Program-made: the position numbers and the translations under genes
Source: Opitutia bacterium Tous-C10FEB
GTDB lineage: Bacteria; Verrucomicrobiota; Verrucomicrobiia; Opitutales; Opitutaceae
Assembly (NCBI GenBank): GCA_002304425.1
Contig: NEUY01000005.1
Span: 1 to 36,055, forward strand
DNA length: 36,055 bases
Direction: 5' to 3'
In this document: positions 9,291 through 18,218 of the stretch, piece after piece
How the letters are laid out: each line of letters begins with the position of its first letter
How positions within the stretch are numbered: the first letter of the stretch is position 1
The notes under the pieces: generated by a model
Database searches by the model: none
Seen by the model: the letters and a program-made list of their open reading frames with translations, nothing else
Told to the model about the DNA's origin: nothing

Positions 9291-9395
9291 TCAGTCGGTG
9301 AGACGATTTGACCAGGAAAATTGGCAGTAACTTCAGCGGGGATTCGCCAGGATCAGCTCACGGCGCACCCAGGGGATCGGCCGCTGGCTGGAGTC

Positions 9396-9425
9396 AAAAA
9401 AAAGGCGCACCGTAAAGGGTGCGCC
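9396..9425 (-). terminator. Rho-independent terminator of rplU-rpmA
   Basis: On the minus strand a perfect 8-bp stem, GGCGCACC paired with GGTGCGCC, encloses a 6-base loop and is followed directly by eight T residues. It begins 22 bases after the rpmA stop codon, the usual place for the end of this operon. Confidence 0.9.
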
Positions 9426-9447
9426 GCAAGGCAGATGATTGATTCGA

Positions 9448-9687
9448 TTAGACGACGTTAACTTTGCGATGAGCCTTATCGAACTCAACGGTGCCATCGC
9501 GCAAGGCGAAGAGAGTCCAATCGCGACCCACGCCTACGCCCTTGCCGGGATGGTGTTTGGAGCCGCGCTGACGCACGATGATGCCGCCGGCGAGAACTTT
9601 CTGACCGCCAAACAGCTTGATGCCGAGACGCTTCGCTGTGCTATCGCGACCGTTGCTCGATGATTTTTGACCTGTTTTATGTGCCAT
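9448..9687 (-). CDS. rpmA: 50S ribosomal protein L27
   Basis: 79 residues, ATG at 9687. The N-terminus [20 protein letters not shown] matches L27, whose flexible tail reaches towards the peptidyl-transferase centre; the core [17 protein letters not shown] and [11 protein letters not shown] are family signatures. The protein begins MAHK with no upstream propeptide, so the N-terminal cleavage seen in Firmicutes is not needed here. It follows rplU by 12 bases and is followed by a strong terminator, giving the classic rplU-rpmA operon. The obgE gene that often follows in other bacteria is absent. Confidence 0.97.
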   Translation of the reverse strand: MAHKTGQKSSSNGRDSTAKRLGIKLFGGQKVLAGGIIVRQRGSKHHPGKGVGVGRDWTLFALRDGTVEFDKAHRKVNVV

Positions 9688-9699
9688 GACAGTGGGTGC

Positions 9700-10014
9700 T
9701 TAAATGGTGATAGACTCGATTTTGATGACCGAGAGTTCTTGGCGATGACCGCGTTTACGCTCCATGCCCTTGCGCTTCTTCTTCTTGAAAACGATGACTT
9801 TCTTGGCGCGCTTATTTTCGAGGACCTTGGCCTTAACCGAGGCACCGACGAGGAAGGGGGTACCGACCTTAAAATTTTCGCCTTCGCCAGCGGCGAGGAC
9901 TTCATTGATTTCGATCGTGGAACCGGTCTCCGTCTTGGGATAGCGATCGACGATGAGGATATCGCCCTCGCTGACCGAGAACTGCTTCCCCTGTGTTTTG
10001 ATAGTGGCTTTCAT
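9700..10014 (-). CDS. rplU: 50S ribosomal protein L21
   Basis: 104 residues, ATG at 10014. [18 protein letters not shown] is the typical L21 start, followed by the beta-barrel core ([20 protein letters not shown]) and the Lys-rich rRNA-binding stretch [21 protein letters not shown]21 binds 23S rRNA in the large subunit. It is the first gene of the rplU-rpmA operon. A possible -10 TAAAAT lies about 50 bases upstream on the minus strand, in the gap before the MFS gene, but no convincing -35 accompanies it. Confidence 0.97.
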   Translation of the reverse strand: MKATIKTQGKQFSVSEGDILIVDRYPKTETGSTIEINEVLAAGEGENFKVGTPFLVGASVKAKVLENKRAKKVIVFKKKKRKGMERKRGHRQELSVIKIESITI

Positions 10015-10087
10015 AAGTTCAAAGGGCGAAATAAGGGGAGTGCCTAGCGGGTAAGCAAGAATTATTTTATTCGAGAGCGAAACTTCT

Positions 10088-11503
10088 CTAACGTCCGCGC
10101 TTTTCGGGCTTAACGAAGAGGTAGTTAACTAAGAAACTTAGCCCAAGTACCCCGCTTAATGTGCGAATATTCCGCATCGCCCCAACGACGGTTCTCAGCT
10201 CACTAGCTGCTGGTTCTTTGATTTTAATTAAGAACAGGCAGCTTAGTATGGATAAAACAGGCTGAACCAAGAAAGCAACGTGGTAAACAGTTAATGGAGA
10301 GTATTCTTGCGAAATCCCCCAGGCGAGTGCCTGTCCGCCAATAATGGGTGAAATGGCGGCGACCAGCGAGGTAACCGCTAGATTGAGCCCAATCGCCATA
10401 CTTTTGGCCTCAGCGGGGATCAATTTCAGCAGGATGATAAACATCCCGAGAGCAAAGCCGGCACTCCAACCGCCACCGATGAGCCACATGGGGTAAAGCA
10501 TCCAGCTATTGGCGGGGGTCATGAAACAATATAAAAAATTCTGCAGCTGGCCGAGCATGAGACCGACGGTCATAACCGCCTTATTGCCATAGCGGTCCAG
10601 TAATTGTCCCCAGACGGAGAGCGAAAAAACCCCGCCCAGCGCCGCCAAGGTGGCTAATAATCCGACTTGCGTGCCGGAAAAATCCAATTCCTCAAAAATA
10701 AAAACATGATAAAAAGGTCCAAAGCAATTTGCCGCGAAAGACCAAATTGAGCCGAAAACAATATAGAGCAGGAGGGATCGCGACTGAGCCACGATTCGGA
10801 CCTGCTCAAGCAAAGGGCGCTGCGGTTCAATTAATTTTGGCTGAGCGGGGCGAACGCCTGGCATCTGGAAAAAATAATACAGCGAGATGAAGCGGGCAAA
10901 GCAGGCGACGCCAATGACGCCCTGAAAAGTGGCGATGGCGTAATGGCCACGGGAGAGGGCAAAGCCGAGAAGCAGGACAAAAACAAGCGTGGCTACTTGG
11001 GAATAGCGATTGCGCTGGGCAAAGTAGCGACCCCGCAGGCGCGGCGGCACTAGCTCATGCATCCAGATATTCCAGGCCAGACTCAGCGAGGCGTTAAACA
11101 AACTAGCCAAGAAAAACCAGGGCAGCAGGAATTTCGCCACCGCGACAGGATCAGCGAGCGGCAAAGCGGGTAATTTCCAACCGAGCCAGCCCCAACAAAC
11201 CAAATGCAGACTGGCGAGGGTAATGGCGGTGGGTTTAACCCGAAACCAACGCCCCACAAAGGGGGAATAAAAAATTTGCAAAAAATTACAAACGAACGGC
11301 AGCGAAGTCAGATTCCCAATGGTTGGCTTGGAGAGGGCAAAGCCCTTCGTAATGAGCGCCGTAATAAAAATATTAACCGGCAGCGACATCGTCACAATCG
11401 GCACCGACAAGATGCCCTCCAGCGTGCTGGCGCGCAGCCCCAGTCGGAGTTGAGCCCGATGCAGGTGGGGCGGGACTGAGTTTGCCTGTAACATCGCGCG
11501 CAT
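10088..11503 (-). CDS. Major facilitator superfamily transporter
   Basis: 471 residues, ATG at 11503 (a second ATG three codons later is equally possible). About 12 hydrophobic helices are spaced through the protein, with an MFS-like loop between helices 2 and 3 ([16 protein letters not shown]) and a second-half equivalent [17 protein letters not shown], which carries the DRYGxK pattern of the family. It is thus an inner-membrane secondary transporter with an unidentified substrate. The N-terminus has a cytosolic segment of about 30 residues before the first helix. It is the last gene of the long minus-strand block, 113 bases after DUF3108. An inverted repeat lies in the upstream gap. No terminator is visible between it and rplU. 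Confidence 0.85.
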   Translation of the reverse strand: MRAMLQANSVPPHLHRAQLRLGLRASTLEGILSVPIVTMSLPVNIFITALITKGFALSKPTIGNLTSLPFVCNFLQIFYSPFVGRWFRVKPTAITLASLHLVCWGWLGWKLPALPLADPVAVAKFLLPWFFLASLFNASLSLAWNIWMHELVPPRLRGRYFAQRNRYSQVATLVFVLLLGFALSRGHYAIATFQGVIGVACFARFISLYYFFQMPGVRPAQPKLIEPQRPLLEQVRIVAQSRSLLLYIVFGSIWSFAANCFGPFYHVFIFEELDFSGTQVGLLATLAALGGVFSLSVWGQLLDRYGNKAVMTVGLMLGQLQNFLYCFMTPANSWMLYPMWLIGGGWSAGFALGMFIILLKLIPAEAKSMAIGLNLAVTSLVAAISPIIGGQALAWGISQEYSPLTVYHVAFLVQPVLSILSCLFLIKIKEPAASELRTVVGAMRNIRTLSGVLGLSFLVNYLFVKPEKRGR

Positions 11504-11522
11504 GCTGAGTGACGGGAACAGG

Positions 11523-11551
11523 ACGTAAACCTGAAATTCTTTATTTTACGT
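11523..11551. repeat. Inverted repeat upstream of the MFS gene
   Basis: ACGTAAA at 11523-11529 is mirrored by TTTACGT at 11545-11551, with the arm centres 22 bases apart, about two helical turns. It lies 20 bases before the MFS start codon. This geometry could be an operator for a dimeric regulator, or a weak hairpin in the mRNA leader. A 7-base arm can arise by chance. Confidence 0.3.
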
Positions 11552-11616
11552 GACGCTAAACTTAGAACCCAGCGATCGCTCAGTGGCCCCCAAGCATCGG
11601 CCCAAGGCTGCTGCGA

Positions 11617-12390
11617 TTATTTGGCGACGGCGGGAGCCTGATAGTCACTGAGCAGCAAAGTGGCCGCGCCAAAATTTAATTTAAGCTGCATTTTGACCGG
11701 TAAATTACTGGCATCTTGGGCGATCCAGACTTTGATTTCACCGCCTTTTTTAAAGAGGCCCTTGGGGTTATTTTCCATGCGCGGAATCAAAACCAGCGTT
11801 TGGTAAACGCCGAGCGGCGTGCGCACTTCTTCATAATGATCGGCGTAAATCGATAGGAGGTAGAACTCTCGACCGAATTGGACGAGGAGATCGCGTTTCA
11901 TCCCGGGCTGCAGGTGCCAGTCGCGCGTCTGGACCAGGGCGCTGATTAGATCGACGGGATTCCCCTCGGGTAGGGCTATTTTAGTCGAACGCTGCGGCCG
12001 AACCCGGTCGGTGTATTGGGCGGTCCGAGTCGTGTAATCGAAGATTATCTCAGTATCGGTCGCCCGCTTAGGATCAGCCCCGCTCTCTTGGACGCGGAGC
12101 ATGCGGCCAGAGGCCTGCTCGATGACGACGGCCGCCTGGTTATCGAAAGCATAGAGCCGACGAACGATGCCGTTCGACTTGGTGTTGGTCGTAATGCGGA
12201 TCACGTTCACGTCCGCCTGTTGCTCCGCATGCGCGGCAATCGTGAGATCACCAGCGTGCGGGAAAATCGCAAAACTCACCCGGTAGGTAAAAGACTCGCC
12301 ATCGCGGAAAGCCGTGAAGGGCGCGGCATAACCGAGACTAGCCAGCGCGAGGAGAAGAAGAATATTTTGGCCGAGCAAGCGCATCACCAT
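11617..12390 (-). CDS. DUF3108-domain periplasmic protein
   Basis: 257 residues, ATG at 12390. An N-terminal signal sequence is clear: MVMRLLGQNILLLLALASLG, with a likely cleavage after YAA near residue 23. The mature protein begins FTAFRDGESFTYRVSF, where DGExFxYxV is the DUF3108 hallmark, and continues with beta-strand-rich sequence of the LolA/LolB-like kind, including DLISALVQTRDWHLQPGM and a C-terminal VWIAQDASNLPVKMQLKL. Molecular role is not established for the family. Its start lies only 11 bases after the stop of the MBL-fold gene, so they are probably co-transcribed. Being a possible lipid-binding fold, it may cooperate with the upstream MMPL/DUF1302/DUF1329 cassette, but that is inference. 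Confidence 0.82.
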   Translation of the reverse strand: MVMRLLGQNILLLLALASLGYAAPFTAFRDGESFTYRVSFAIFPHAGDLTIAAHAEQQADVNVIRITTNTKSNGIVRRLYAFDNQAAVVIEQASGRMLRVQESGADPKRATDTEIIFDYTTRTAQYTDRVRPQRSTKIALPEGNPVDLISALVQTRDWHLQPGMKRDLLVQFGREFYLLSIYADHYEEVRTPLGVYQTLVLIPRMENNPKGLFKKGGEIKVWIAQDASNLPVKMQLKLNFGAATLLLSDYQAPAVAK

Positions 12391-12401
12391 AAAAGGGGAC
12401 C

Positions 12402-13403
12402 TCAGGTTGAGCTAACGTTTGTTGAGATGGGAAGCTCCATTTGATTTTGTTTTCCGATGGCCCAAGCCTCAACGCCGCGCGCCCGCAGGGTGGTGGCGAA
12501 TTCCTGAGCGAAGCCGTGCAAGGTATAAACTATCTTGGGCTGAACCCGCTCAACGAGCGCCAGCAAATCGGGGAAATCGGCGTGATCCGAAAGCGGGAAG
12601 GCCTCATCACAGCCATAGCGGAATTTCGCACTCGGATCGAGCGCCCAGCCGGTAGCGATCGCGGTGCGTTTGGGATGAATCCACGTCAGCGGGGCAGTCG
12701 ACGCGCTCGCGGGTGGCGCGATAATCACGTGACCAGCATAGGCGTGCTCGTTGAGCAAACTATACGGCGGTAGTTTCATGCCCAACTCGGCATAACGCTT
12801 GGTCAGGCGGTGCCCGTGAGCATGCAACATAACCGGCAGACCGGCGCCTCCGACAATTTGCAATAATTCCTGCGTCTTACCCAAGGCATAGCCATAAAGC
12901 ACCGGTGTGATTTTGGCGGCCAGCGCCTCGCGACAAAAAGCGACAATCCGCTGCTCAACCTCCGCCGCTGGGGGTAAGACATAGCGCGGCAGTCCAAAGG
13001 TAGTCTCCATGATGAGTACATCCGCGCGCGGAGTTTCACACGGTTCCGCCGCGTGGCTCGTGCGAAGTTTGAAATCTCCTGTGTAAAGTAGCGTGCCTTG
13101 GTCCGTGGTGGCGTGCAGCATCGCCGACCCAAAGATATGGCCGGCGGGAAAGAGCTGAAACTCGGCGCCGAATTCCGCGGCCCAGGGCTGGCGGAAATCG
13201 AGGATCGTCTCGTGCCGCCGACCGGAGAGCCGCAAACGCATGAGGCTGGCCGTCGTGCGCGTCGCGACTATTTCGCGATGGGCGGCGATATGATCCCCGT
13301 GCGCATGCGAGACAAAGGAACGCAATTGGACGGCGCGAGCGTCGAGCCACCAGCCGATTTGGGGCAAATGGACCCCGTCTTTGAAACGAACTTCCCAGGA
13401 CAT
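12402..13403 (-). CDS. MBL-fold exonuclease-like protein (beta-CASP type)
   Basis: 333 residues, ATG at 13403. Metallo-beta-lactamase motif 2, SHAHGDHI (HxHxDH), lies near residue 33; motif 3 His is in PAGHIFGSAM and motif 4 Asp in LLYTGDFKL. The following ETTFG and the ALGKTQELLQ segment, then LSDHADFPDLLALV and TLHG, match the beta-CASP nucleases that include mRNA 3'-end processing factors and the ligase-associated DNA exonucleases. About 330 residues matches the latter, but no ATP-dependent ligase or Lhr helicase is in the window. It lies between the MMPL exporter (41 bases) and DUF3108 (11 bases). No signal peptide, so cytoplasmic. Nucleic-acid substrate cannot be specified. Confidence 0.82.
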   Translation of the reverse strand: MSWEVRFKDGVHLPQIGWWLDARAVQLRSFVSHAHGDHIAAHREIVATRTTASLMRLRLSGRRHETILDFRQPWAAEFGAEFQLFPAGHIFGSAMLHATTDQGTLLYTGDFKLRTSHAAEPCETPRADVLIMETTFGLPRYVLPPAAEVEQRIVAFCREALAAKITPVLYGYALGKTQELLQIVGGAGLPVMLHAHGHRLTKRYAELGMKLPPYSLLNEHAYAGHVIIAPPASASTAPLTWIHPKRTAIATGWALDPSAKFRYGCDEAFPLSDHADFPDLLALVERVQPKIVYTLHGFAQEFATTLRARGVEAWAIGKQNQMELPISTNVSST

Positions 13404-13444
13404 AAGAACGGCGCAGGAATCGCGTTAAGGCGGGCCCGAATTCA

Positions 13445-15772
13445 TTAGCGTCCGCCAGAGTTTTCGACGGCGCGATGTTTGGCAAATAACCAGCGGGCCA
13501 GGGCGGGCATGAGCAGCATTGCTCCGAGCATGTTGCAGAGGAACATAAAGGCGAGCAGGACCCCCATATCGGCTTGAAACTTAATGGCCGAGAAAGCCCA
13601 CGTGCCAACGCCAATGGAAAGTGCCAGCCCGGTGAATACGACGGATGTGCCCATGGTCGCGAAGGATTCGTATAAAGCGTCCTCGAGTGATTTACCTTCG
13701 CGCATTTTATCCATCAGCGCCGAGCAAAGATAGATACCGTAGTCGACGCCGATGCCAACCCCCAGCGCCACGACCGGCAGGGTCGAGGTTTTTAAGCCGA
13801 TCTGCAAATAGACCATAATCGCGTAAGCCAGATCCGACACGATGATCAGGGGCAGCACGACGCAAACCGTGGCCCGCCAAGAGCGAAATGAAACGAGGCA
13901 AAGCAGAATAATCGCAATATAGAGCCACATCACCATGGGGAATTGGGCTGATTCCACCACTTCGTTGGTGGCGGCCATCACGCCGACATTACCGGTCGCG
14001 AGCTGGAATTTGACTAGCCCAGTAGGGTGGTTCTCCCGAAATGCTTTAACCGCTGCGATGACCCGCTTGATGGTCTCAGCTTTATGATCCGTAAGATAAA
14101 TCATGACTGGGATTACACTGCCATCGTTATTCAAGAGACCGGTCGAGGTTTCTACCGGCGAAACTGATTGCGCCAACATGGCTTTATTTCGCGGAATGGT
14201 TCGCCACTTGAGACTACCTTCGTTCCAACCGGCGGATATCGTTTTGGCCACGTCGGTGAGCGCGAGGGTGGACTTAACCCCGGGAAGATTGCGCATCTGC
14301 CAGCTAAATTGATCGATTAAGGCCATGACCTCATGGTCAATCACCCCATTGGGAATCGTTTCGGCAATAACGGTGATCACATCAACTCCGATACTAAATT
14401 TGGCCGTGATCGCCGCCGTGTCTTGATTGTAGCGCGAGCTTTGCCGGAGCTCAGGAACGCCGGCATGCATGTCGCCAATTTTAACCTGCTGAGCCTTAAT
14501 GAAGCCGAATGTCCAGCAACCCACCGTCACGGCAATAATGATTAAAGCATTACGCCCCGTCGTAAATGTTACCAGCTTCCGCCACAGCGGCTGGAGCGCA
14601 AAACGACGAATATTAACCCGTTTGCGGAAATCCGGCGCCATTGTCGTGTAGGTCAGCAGGACCGGCAGTAAAAACCGATCGGTGAGGATGATGAGGGTGA
14701 CCCCTAGGCTGGCGGTGATCGCCAATTCTTGAATAATGGGGACTTTCACGAGGTAGATCGTGAGGAAGCCCACCGTGTCGGTTAGGATAGCGACGGTGCC
14801 CGGAATAAATAAATTGCTGAAGGAAGCACGGGCCGCGAGTTGTTCGTTACGGCCGACGTAAAATTCGTGCCGGAAAGATCGCAGCATTTGCGTCGCGTGA
14901 CTCAAGGCGATCGCGAAGACCAGAAACGGCACTAAGATTGATAGGGGATCGATGCCGAAGCCGAAAAGATAGAGCAGGCCCAATTGCCAGATCACGGCGC
15001 ACGCGGAAGTGACTAACGGGAGAATAGTTAAAATCAGCGACTGGGAAAAATAATAGAGCAGCCCAGCGGAAATAATTATGGCGATACCGAAGAAGAGGAG
15101 CACGCCACGCGCGCCATCGGTAATGTCGCCAATGACTTTGGCGAAGCCGATGATATGAATAGTGACCGCGGGGGATTGGTATTTAGCGCGAATCTTCGAT
15201 TCCAGCGCATCGGCTACTTCCGCGTAGACAAGTTTTCGGCCTGTTTGCGGATCAACTTCCAGTAACGATACGATAATAATCGCCCCCGTAAAATCATTGG
15301 CCACGAGCTGGCCGACGCGGCCTGATTTAATGATGTTTTGGCGTACCCGTTCGAGGCCGGCGGCAGTCGGCACAAAATCAGCCGGTATAATATTGCCCCC
15401 TTGCAGGCCATCTTCGACGACCTCGAGATAGCGGACATTCGGCGTGAAAATCGAAGTGACTTGCGCCCGATCGACCCCCGGCAGGTAATACGAGTCATCG
15501 GTGACCGCTTTGAGCGTTTGGAAAAAACTGGGCGTAAAAATATCGCCCTGCGCCGCGTGCAGCGCGATGACGATGCGATTAGCCCCGCCAAATTGCTCCT
15601 GATATTTAATGAAATTCCGAATGTATTCATGGTCGCTCGGCAGCTGTTTATTGAAACTGGCGTCGACGTGGGTCTTGCTCGCAAAAAAACCAAGCAGGAT
15701 GGTGAGACCGGCAAATACCGCGACCGTGAGGTGACGGTGCCCGAAGATTATTTTTTCAATCGCGCGCAACAT
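13445..15772 (-). CDS. MMPL-type RND exporter
   Basis: 775 residues, ATG at 15772. A tandem-duplicated RND architecture: a first helix near residue 15-30, a large periplasmic loop, five clustered helices (GVLLFFGIAIIISAGLLYYF onward), then the same pattern repeated in the C-terminal half. Helix 4/10 motifs VFAIALSHATQMLRSFRHE and GVGIGVDYGIYLCSALMDKM are the MMPL equivalents of the proton-relay region; the GVDYG Asp is a good candidate. MMPL proteins move lipids or other hydrophobic molecules across the envelope. The start is one base after the YCF48 stop. It is the third cassette member before the MBL and DUF3108 genes; substrate unknown. Confidence 0.9.
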   Translation of the reverse strand: MLRAIEKIIFGHRHLTVAVFAGLTILLGFFASKTHVDASFNKQLPSDHEYIRNFIKYQEQFGGANRIVIALHAAQGDIFTPSFFQTLKAVTDDSYYLPGVDRAQVTSIFTPNVRYLEVVEDGLQGGNIIPADFVPTAAGLERVRQNIIKSGRVGQLVANDFTGAIIIVSLLEVDPQTGRKLVYAEVADALESKIRAKYQSPAVTIHIIGFAKVIGDITDGARGVLLFFGIAIIISAGLLYYFSQSLILTILPLVTSACAVIWQLGLLYLFGFGIDPLSILVPFLVFAIALSHATQMLRSFRHEFYVGRNEQLAARASFSNLFIPGTVAILTDTVGFLTIYLVKVPIIQELAITASLGVTLIILTDRFLLPVLLTYTTMAPDFRKRVNIRRFALQPLWRKLVTFTTGRNALIIIAVTVGCWTFGFIKAQQVKIGDMHAGVPELRQSSRYNQDTAAITAKFSIGVDVITVIAETIPNGVIDHEVMALIDQFSWQMRNLPGVKSTLALTDVAKTISAGWNEGSLKWRTIPRNKAMLAQSVSPVETSTGLLNNDGSVIPVMIYLTDHKAETIKRVIAAVKAFRENHPTGLVKFQLATGNVGVMAATNEVVESAQFPMVMWLYIAIILLCLVSFRSWRATVCVVLPLIIVSDLAYAIMVYLQIGLKTSTLPVVALGVGIGVDYGIYLCSALMDKMREGKSLEDALYESFATMGTSVVFTGLALSIGVGTWAFSAIKFQADMGVLLAFMFLCNMLGAMLLMPALARWLFAKHRAVENSGGR

Positions 15773-15773
15773 C

Positions 15774-16757
15774 TCAAGGAATCGTGAGGCGCGTTACGCC
15801 CGCTTCACCAACGGCGACAATCGCCCCATCGTTAGTCTCGACCAAATCAGCCACGCTCGTGCTAAAGTCAGCAGGTTGCCAGGCTTGGAAGCTGCGTCCG
15901 GCATCACGACTGATAAAAAAATTTCCTCCTTGCCCGCCTAACACCAGCGGCCCGCGCCGAAGGCGAAGGCCGCCCATAATGAGAACTTTGACGTCAGTCG
16001 TCAGCGGCACCCAATGTTCGCCTTGATCATCAGAGCGAAAAATATGACCGCGTAGACCGTAGGTGATAATTTTCTGCGCCGTCAGCGGCAAGACGCCAAA
16101 AAGGGAACCGTCATAAGGAACTTCCAATTTTTGCCAGGTTTTGCCCATGTCAGTCGAAAGCAGGCATGAGCCACTTTCACCCGCGAGGTAAAGTGTGCCC
16201 TCGGGCCCAACGCTCATTCGATTATAATGCGCCTCATCCGTGGTGGGATGGCCGCTCTGCCAATGGAGGCCTCCGTCGATCGTAAAGGCGTATTTTCCGT
16301 AAGCGCCGACCGCAAAACCGCGCTGGGCGTTGAGAAATAAAACACTGAGATAAATTGTATCGAGTTGTTGGCCATCATCCTGGCGTTGCCAGGTTTTACC
16401 GCTGTCGCGCGTTGCAATAATAACTCCATCGTGGCCGACGGCCCAGCCATGTTGGGCATCGGGGAAACTGACGCTGGTCAGCAGCGCACGGGTCGGCGTG
16501 ATCTGCTGGGTCCAATGGCGCCCGTGGTCAGACGAAATTAAAACATGACCGTGATCACCCACCGCCACAAGTTGTTGGCCGGTATTTACGATGCTCAGCA
16601 ATAAGCTCCGATCTGCCAAGGGAGCTAATTCCGCCGAGTCTGTGGCGTGAGCCATCGGCAGAAAAATAAGCGCGCAGGATACCCGCCACAGGCTGGAGGA
16701 TTTATTTAAGGACCGGAGGCGATTAAGTTGCCGTTGCGCAAAAATTAGCATGCTCAC
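15774..16757 (-). CDS. YCF48/BNR-repeat beta-propeller protein
   Basis: 327 residues, start GTG at 16757 with AGGAG twelve bases upstream; an ATG at 16751 is an alternative. The N-terminus has a basic stretch, a hydrophobic core (LWRVSCALIFLPM) and a probable signal cleavage around AHA. The rest is tandem repeats such as AQHGWAVGHDGVIIATRDSG and AQRGFAVGAYGKYAFTIDGG, the pattern of HCF136/YCF48 propellers used in plants and cyanobacteria as photosystem II assembly factors. Here it is presumably a periplasmic partner of the MMPL exporter encoded one base downstream. This gene pair recurs next to DUF1302/DUF1329 in other Gram-negative bacteria. Precise role unknown. Confidence 0.85.
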   Translation of the reverse strand: MSMLIFAQRQLNRLRSLNKSSSLWRVSCALIFLPMAHATDSAELAPLADRSLLLSIVNTGQQLVAVGDHGHVLISSDHGRHWTQQITPTRALLTSVSFPDAQHGWAVGHDGVIIATRDSGKTWQRQDDGQQLDTIYLSVLFLNAQRGFAVGAYGKYAFTIDGGLHWQSGHPTTDEAHYNRMSVGPEGTLYLAGESGSCLLSTDMGKTWQKLEVPYDGSLFGVLPLTAQKIITYGLRGHIFRSDDQGEHWVPLTTDVKVLIMGGLRLRRGPLVLGGQGGNFFISRDAGRSFQAWQPADFSTSVADLVETNDGAIVAVGEAGVTRLTIP

Positions 16758-16795
16758 TTTGATAAATATCTCCTAATAGCTGCGCGGCAGGCAAG

Positions 16796-16823
16796 AAAAA
16801 GGGCGGCCGGTTGAGGGCCGCCC
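16796..16823 (-). terminator. Intrinsic terminator or attenuator between DUF1329 and YCF48
   Basis: On the minus strand a perfect 8-bp GC stem, GGGCGGCC with GGCCGCCC, has a 7-base loop and is followed by TTTTTCTT. It begins 18 bases after the DUF1329 stop and lies 39 bases before the YCF48 start. It would end or reduce transcription in the middle of the cassette, so that the outer-membrane and periplasmic proteins are made in excess over the exporter. Confidence 0.82.
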
Positions 16824-16840
16824 GCAGAGGCTAAATAGCG

Positions 16841-18199
16841 TTAGCGCACGCCATCCTGCCGCAAGGTCGCCGGAGTGTAGTCCTGCGGCGCGCGGGTGAG
16901 GCCAAAATTATACATCTTAGTTTCGTTATCCAAGCCGATGGCCACATAACGACCTGCAATCAAATCGGTATGCACCTCGAGCGTGCTCCAGAAAACTTGG
17001 GCTTCATAGTAATTGATGCAATGGGCCTCCGAGACGCGCCAGAGTTGGCCGCGGCCATCATATTGATCAACGGCGAGCACCTGCCAGCTATCTTCGTCGA
17101 TATAGAACGTGCGCTGGGCGTAAACGTGGCTGGTGCCCGCTTTCAGCGTGGCGTTAACCACCCAGACCCGGTGTTTCTCGTAGCGCGTGAGGCTTTGATT
17201 GATGTGTAGCGGCTTGAGGATGTCGCTATATTTGATCGAATCGCTATGCAGCTTATAGGAATTGTAGGGCACGATCATTTCTTTTTTGCCGACCAATTTC
17301 CAGTCGTAGCGATCCGGTGCTCCATTGAACATATCGAATTGATCGGAAGTGCGCATGCCGTCTGCGGCGGTGCCGGGATTGTCGTAAGAGACATTAGGCG
17401 CACGGCGCACGCGCCGTTGGCCGGAATTATAAAGCCAAGCCCGGCGTGATTCCTTCACTTGGTCGATGGTCTCGTGCACAACTAAGATTGAACCAGCCAG
17501 CCGAGCTGGGGCCGTCACCGCCTGCTTGAAGTAGATTAAAACATTATCGAGGTCCTTCTCCTGCATGCCTTCGCGGGCATAATTGAAAAGAAATTCATCT
17601 TCGAAATCGACCAAGGTGTAACTGCCATTGCGCTGCGGTGCCGCTTGGCTAACGGTGCGATCGGCGGCCACTCCGCGGTAGCGGGTGAGATGATTCCAAA
17701 TCACCTCGAGCCCGTTCTGTGGTACTGGGAATGGAGTGCCAATAGTTGAACCGGAGATACCGTTACCCCCTTCGGTGAGTGCGGCGGTAGTCGCATTTTG
17801 CTTGGTCGCATCGTAAACCCGCTGCGGATTAGAGACGCTGCGATGCGACGGGTAAACGGGCATCGAGTAATCCGAGTAGGCCTTCAGCAAAGCTAAATGC
17901 CCCACGCTTAGTTCCGCCGTATATTTATCCGCATTGGCCGCAGTAATCGTGAATAACGGGGCTTCGTCCTTGTACGGGTCGGGATGATGCATTCCCGCGG
18001 TGTAGCCCGCCGGAGGGGTGGTGATGCCGCCGGTCCAAGCCGGAATTGAACCGTCGGCGTTGCCGGCCTTTTCACCGCCCAGCGGGGTGAGGTCGTTGCC
18101 GAGTCGGTTCGCGTCGCCCACAGAAATAGCGGCGAGAGCGCCCAGAGTAAGGGAGAGGAGGGTGCTGCTCGCGATCAAGTAACGGATTCCAGTTTTCAT
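16841..18199 (-). CDS. DUF1329-family periplasmic protein
   Basis: 452 residues, ATG at 18199. A signal peptide covers about residues 1-24 (ending LGALAA). The mature start shows the family hallmark DLTPLGGEKAGNADGSIPAW followed by TGG. The rest, with LVDFEDEFLFNYAREGM, RRVRRAPNVSYDNPGTAADG and TFYIDEDSWQVLAVDQYDGRG, fits DUF1329, which is described as having an outer-membrane lipoprotein-sorting (LolA/LolB-like) fold. It is presumably soluble in the periplasm. It follows DUF1302 by 19 bases, the standard order of the pair in Gram-negative genomes, and is followed by a strong hairpin terminator. Cargo not determined; a hydrophobic ligand is the working hypothesis. Confidence 0.92.
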   Translation of the reverse strand: MKTGIRYLIASSTLLSLTLGALAAISVGDANRLGNDLTPLGGEKAGNADGSIPAWTGGITTPPAGYTAGMHHPDPYKDEAPLFTITAANADKYTAELSVGHLALLKAYSDYSMPVYPSHRSVSNPQRVYDATKQNATTAALTEGGNGISGSTIGTPFPVPQNGLEVIWNHLTRYRGVAADRTVSQAAPQRNGSYTLVDFEDEFLFNYAREGMQEKDLDNVLIYFKQAVTAPARLAGSILVVHETIDQVKESRRAWLYNSGQRRVRRAPNVSYDNPGTAADGMRTSDQFDMFNGAPDRYDWKLVGKKEMIVPYNSYKLHSDSIKYSDILKPLHINQSLTRYEKHRVWVVNATLKAGTSHVYAQRTFYIDEDSWQVLAVDQYDGRGQLWRVSEAHCINYYEAQVFWSTLEVHTDLIAGRYVAIGLDNETKMYNFGLTRAPQDYTPATLRQDGVR

Positions 18200-18218
18200 G
18201 ATAGTGGAGTGGGTAAAA

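Noticed and set aside
9235-14915. GCGATCGC octamers (near 9235, 11572, 12652, 14908) as a HIP1-like repeat
   Set aside because: Only four in the window; in GC-rich DNA this is not clearly above chance and no pattern is visible.
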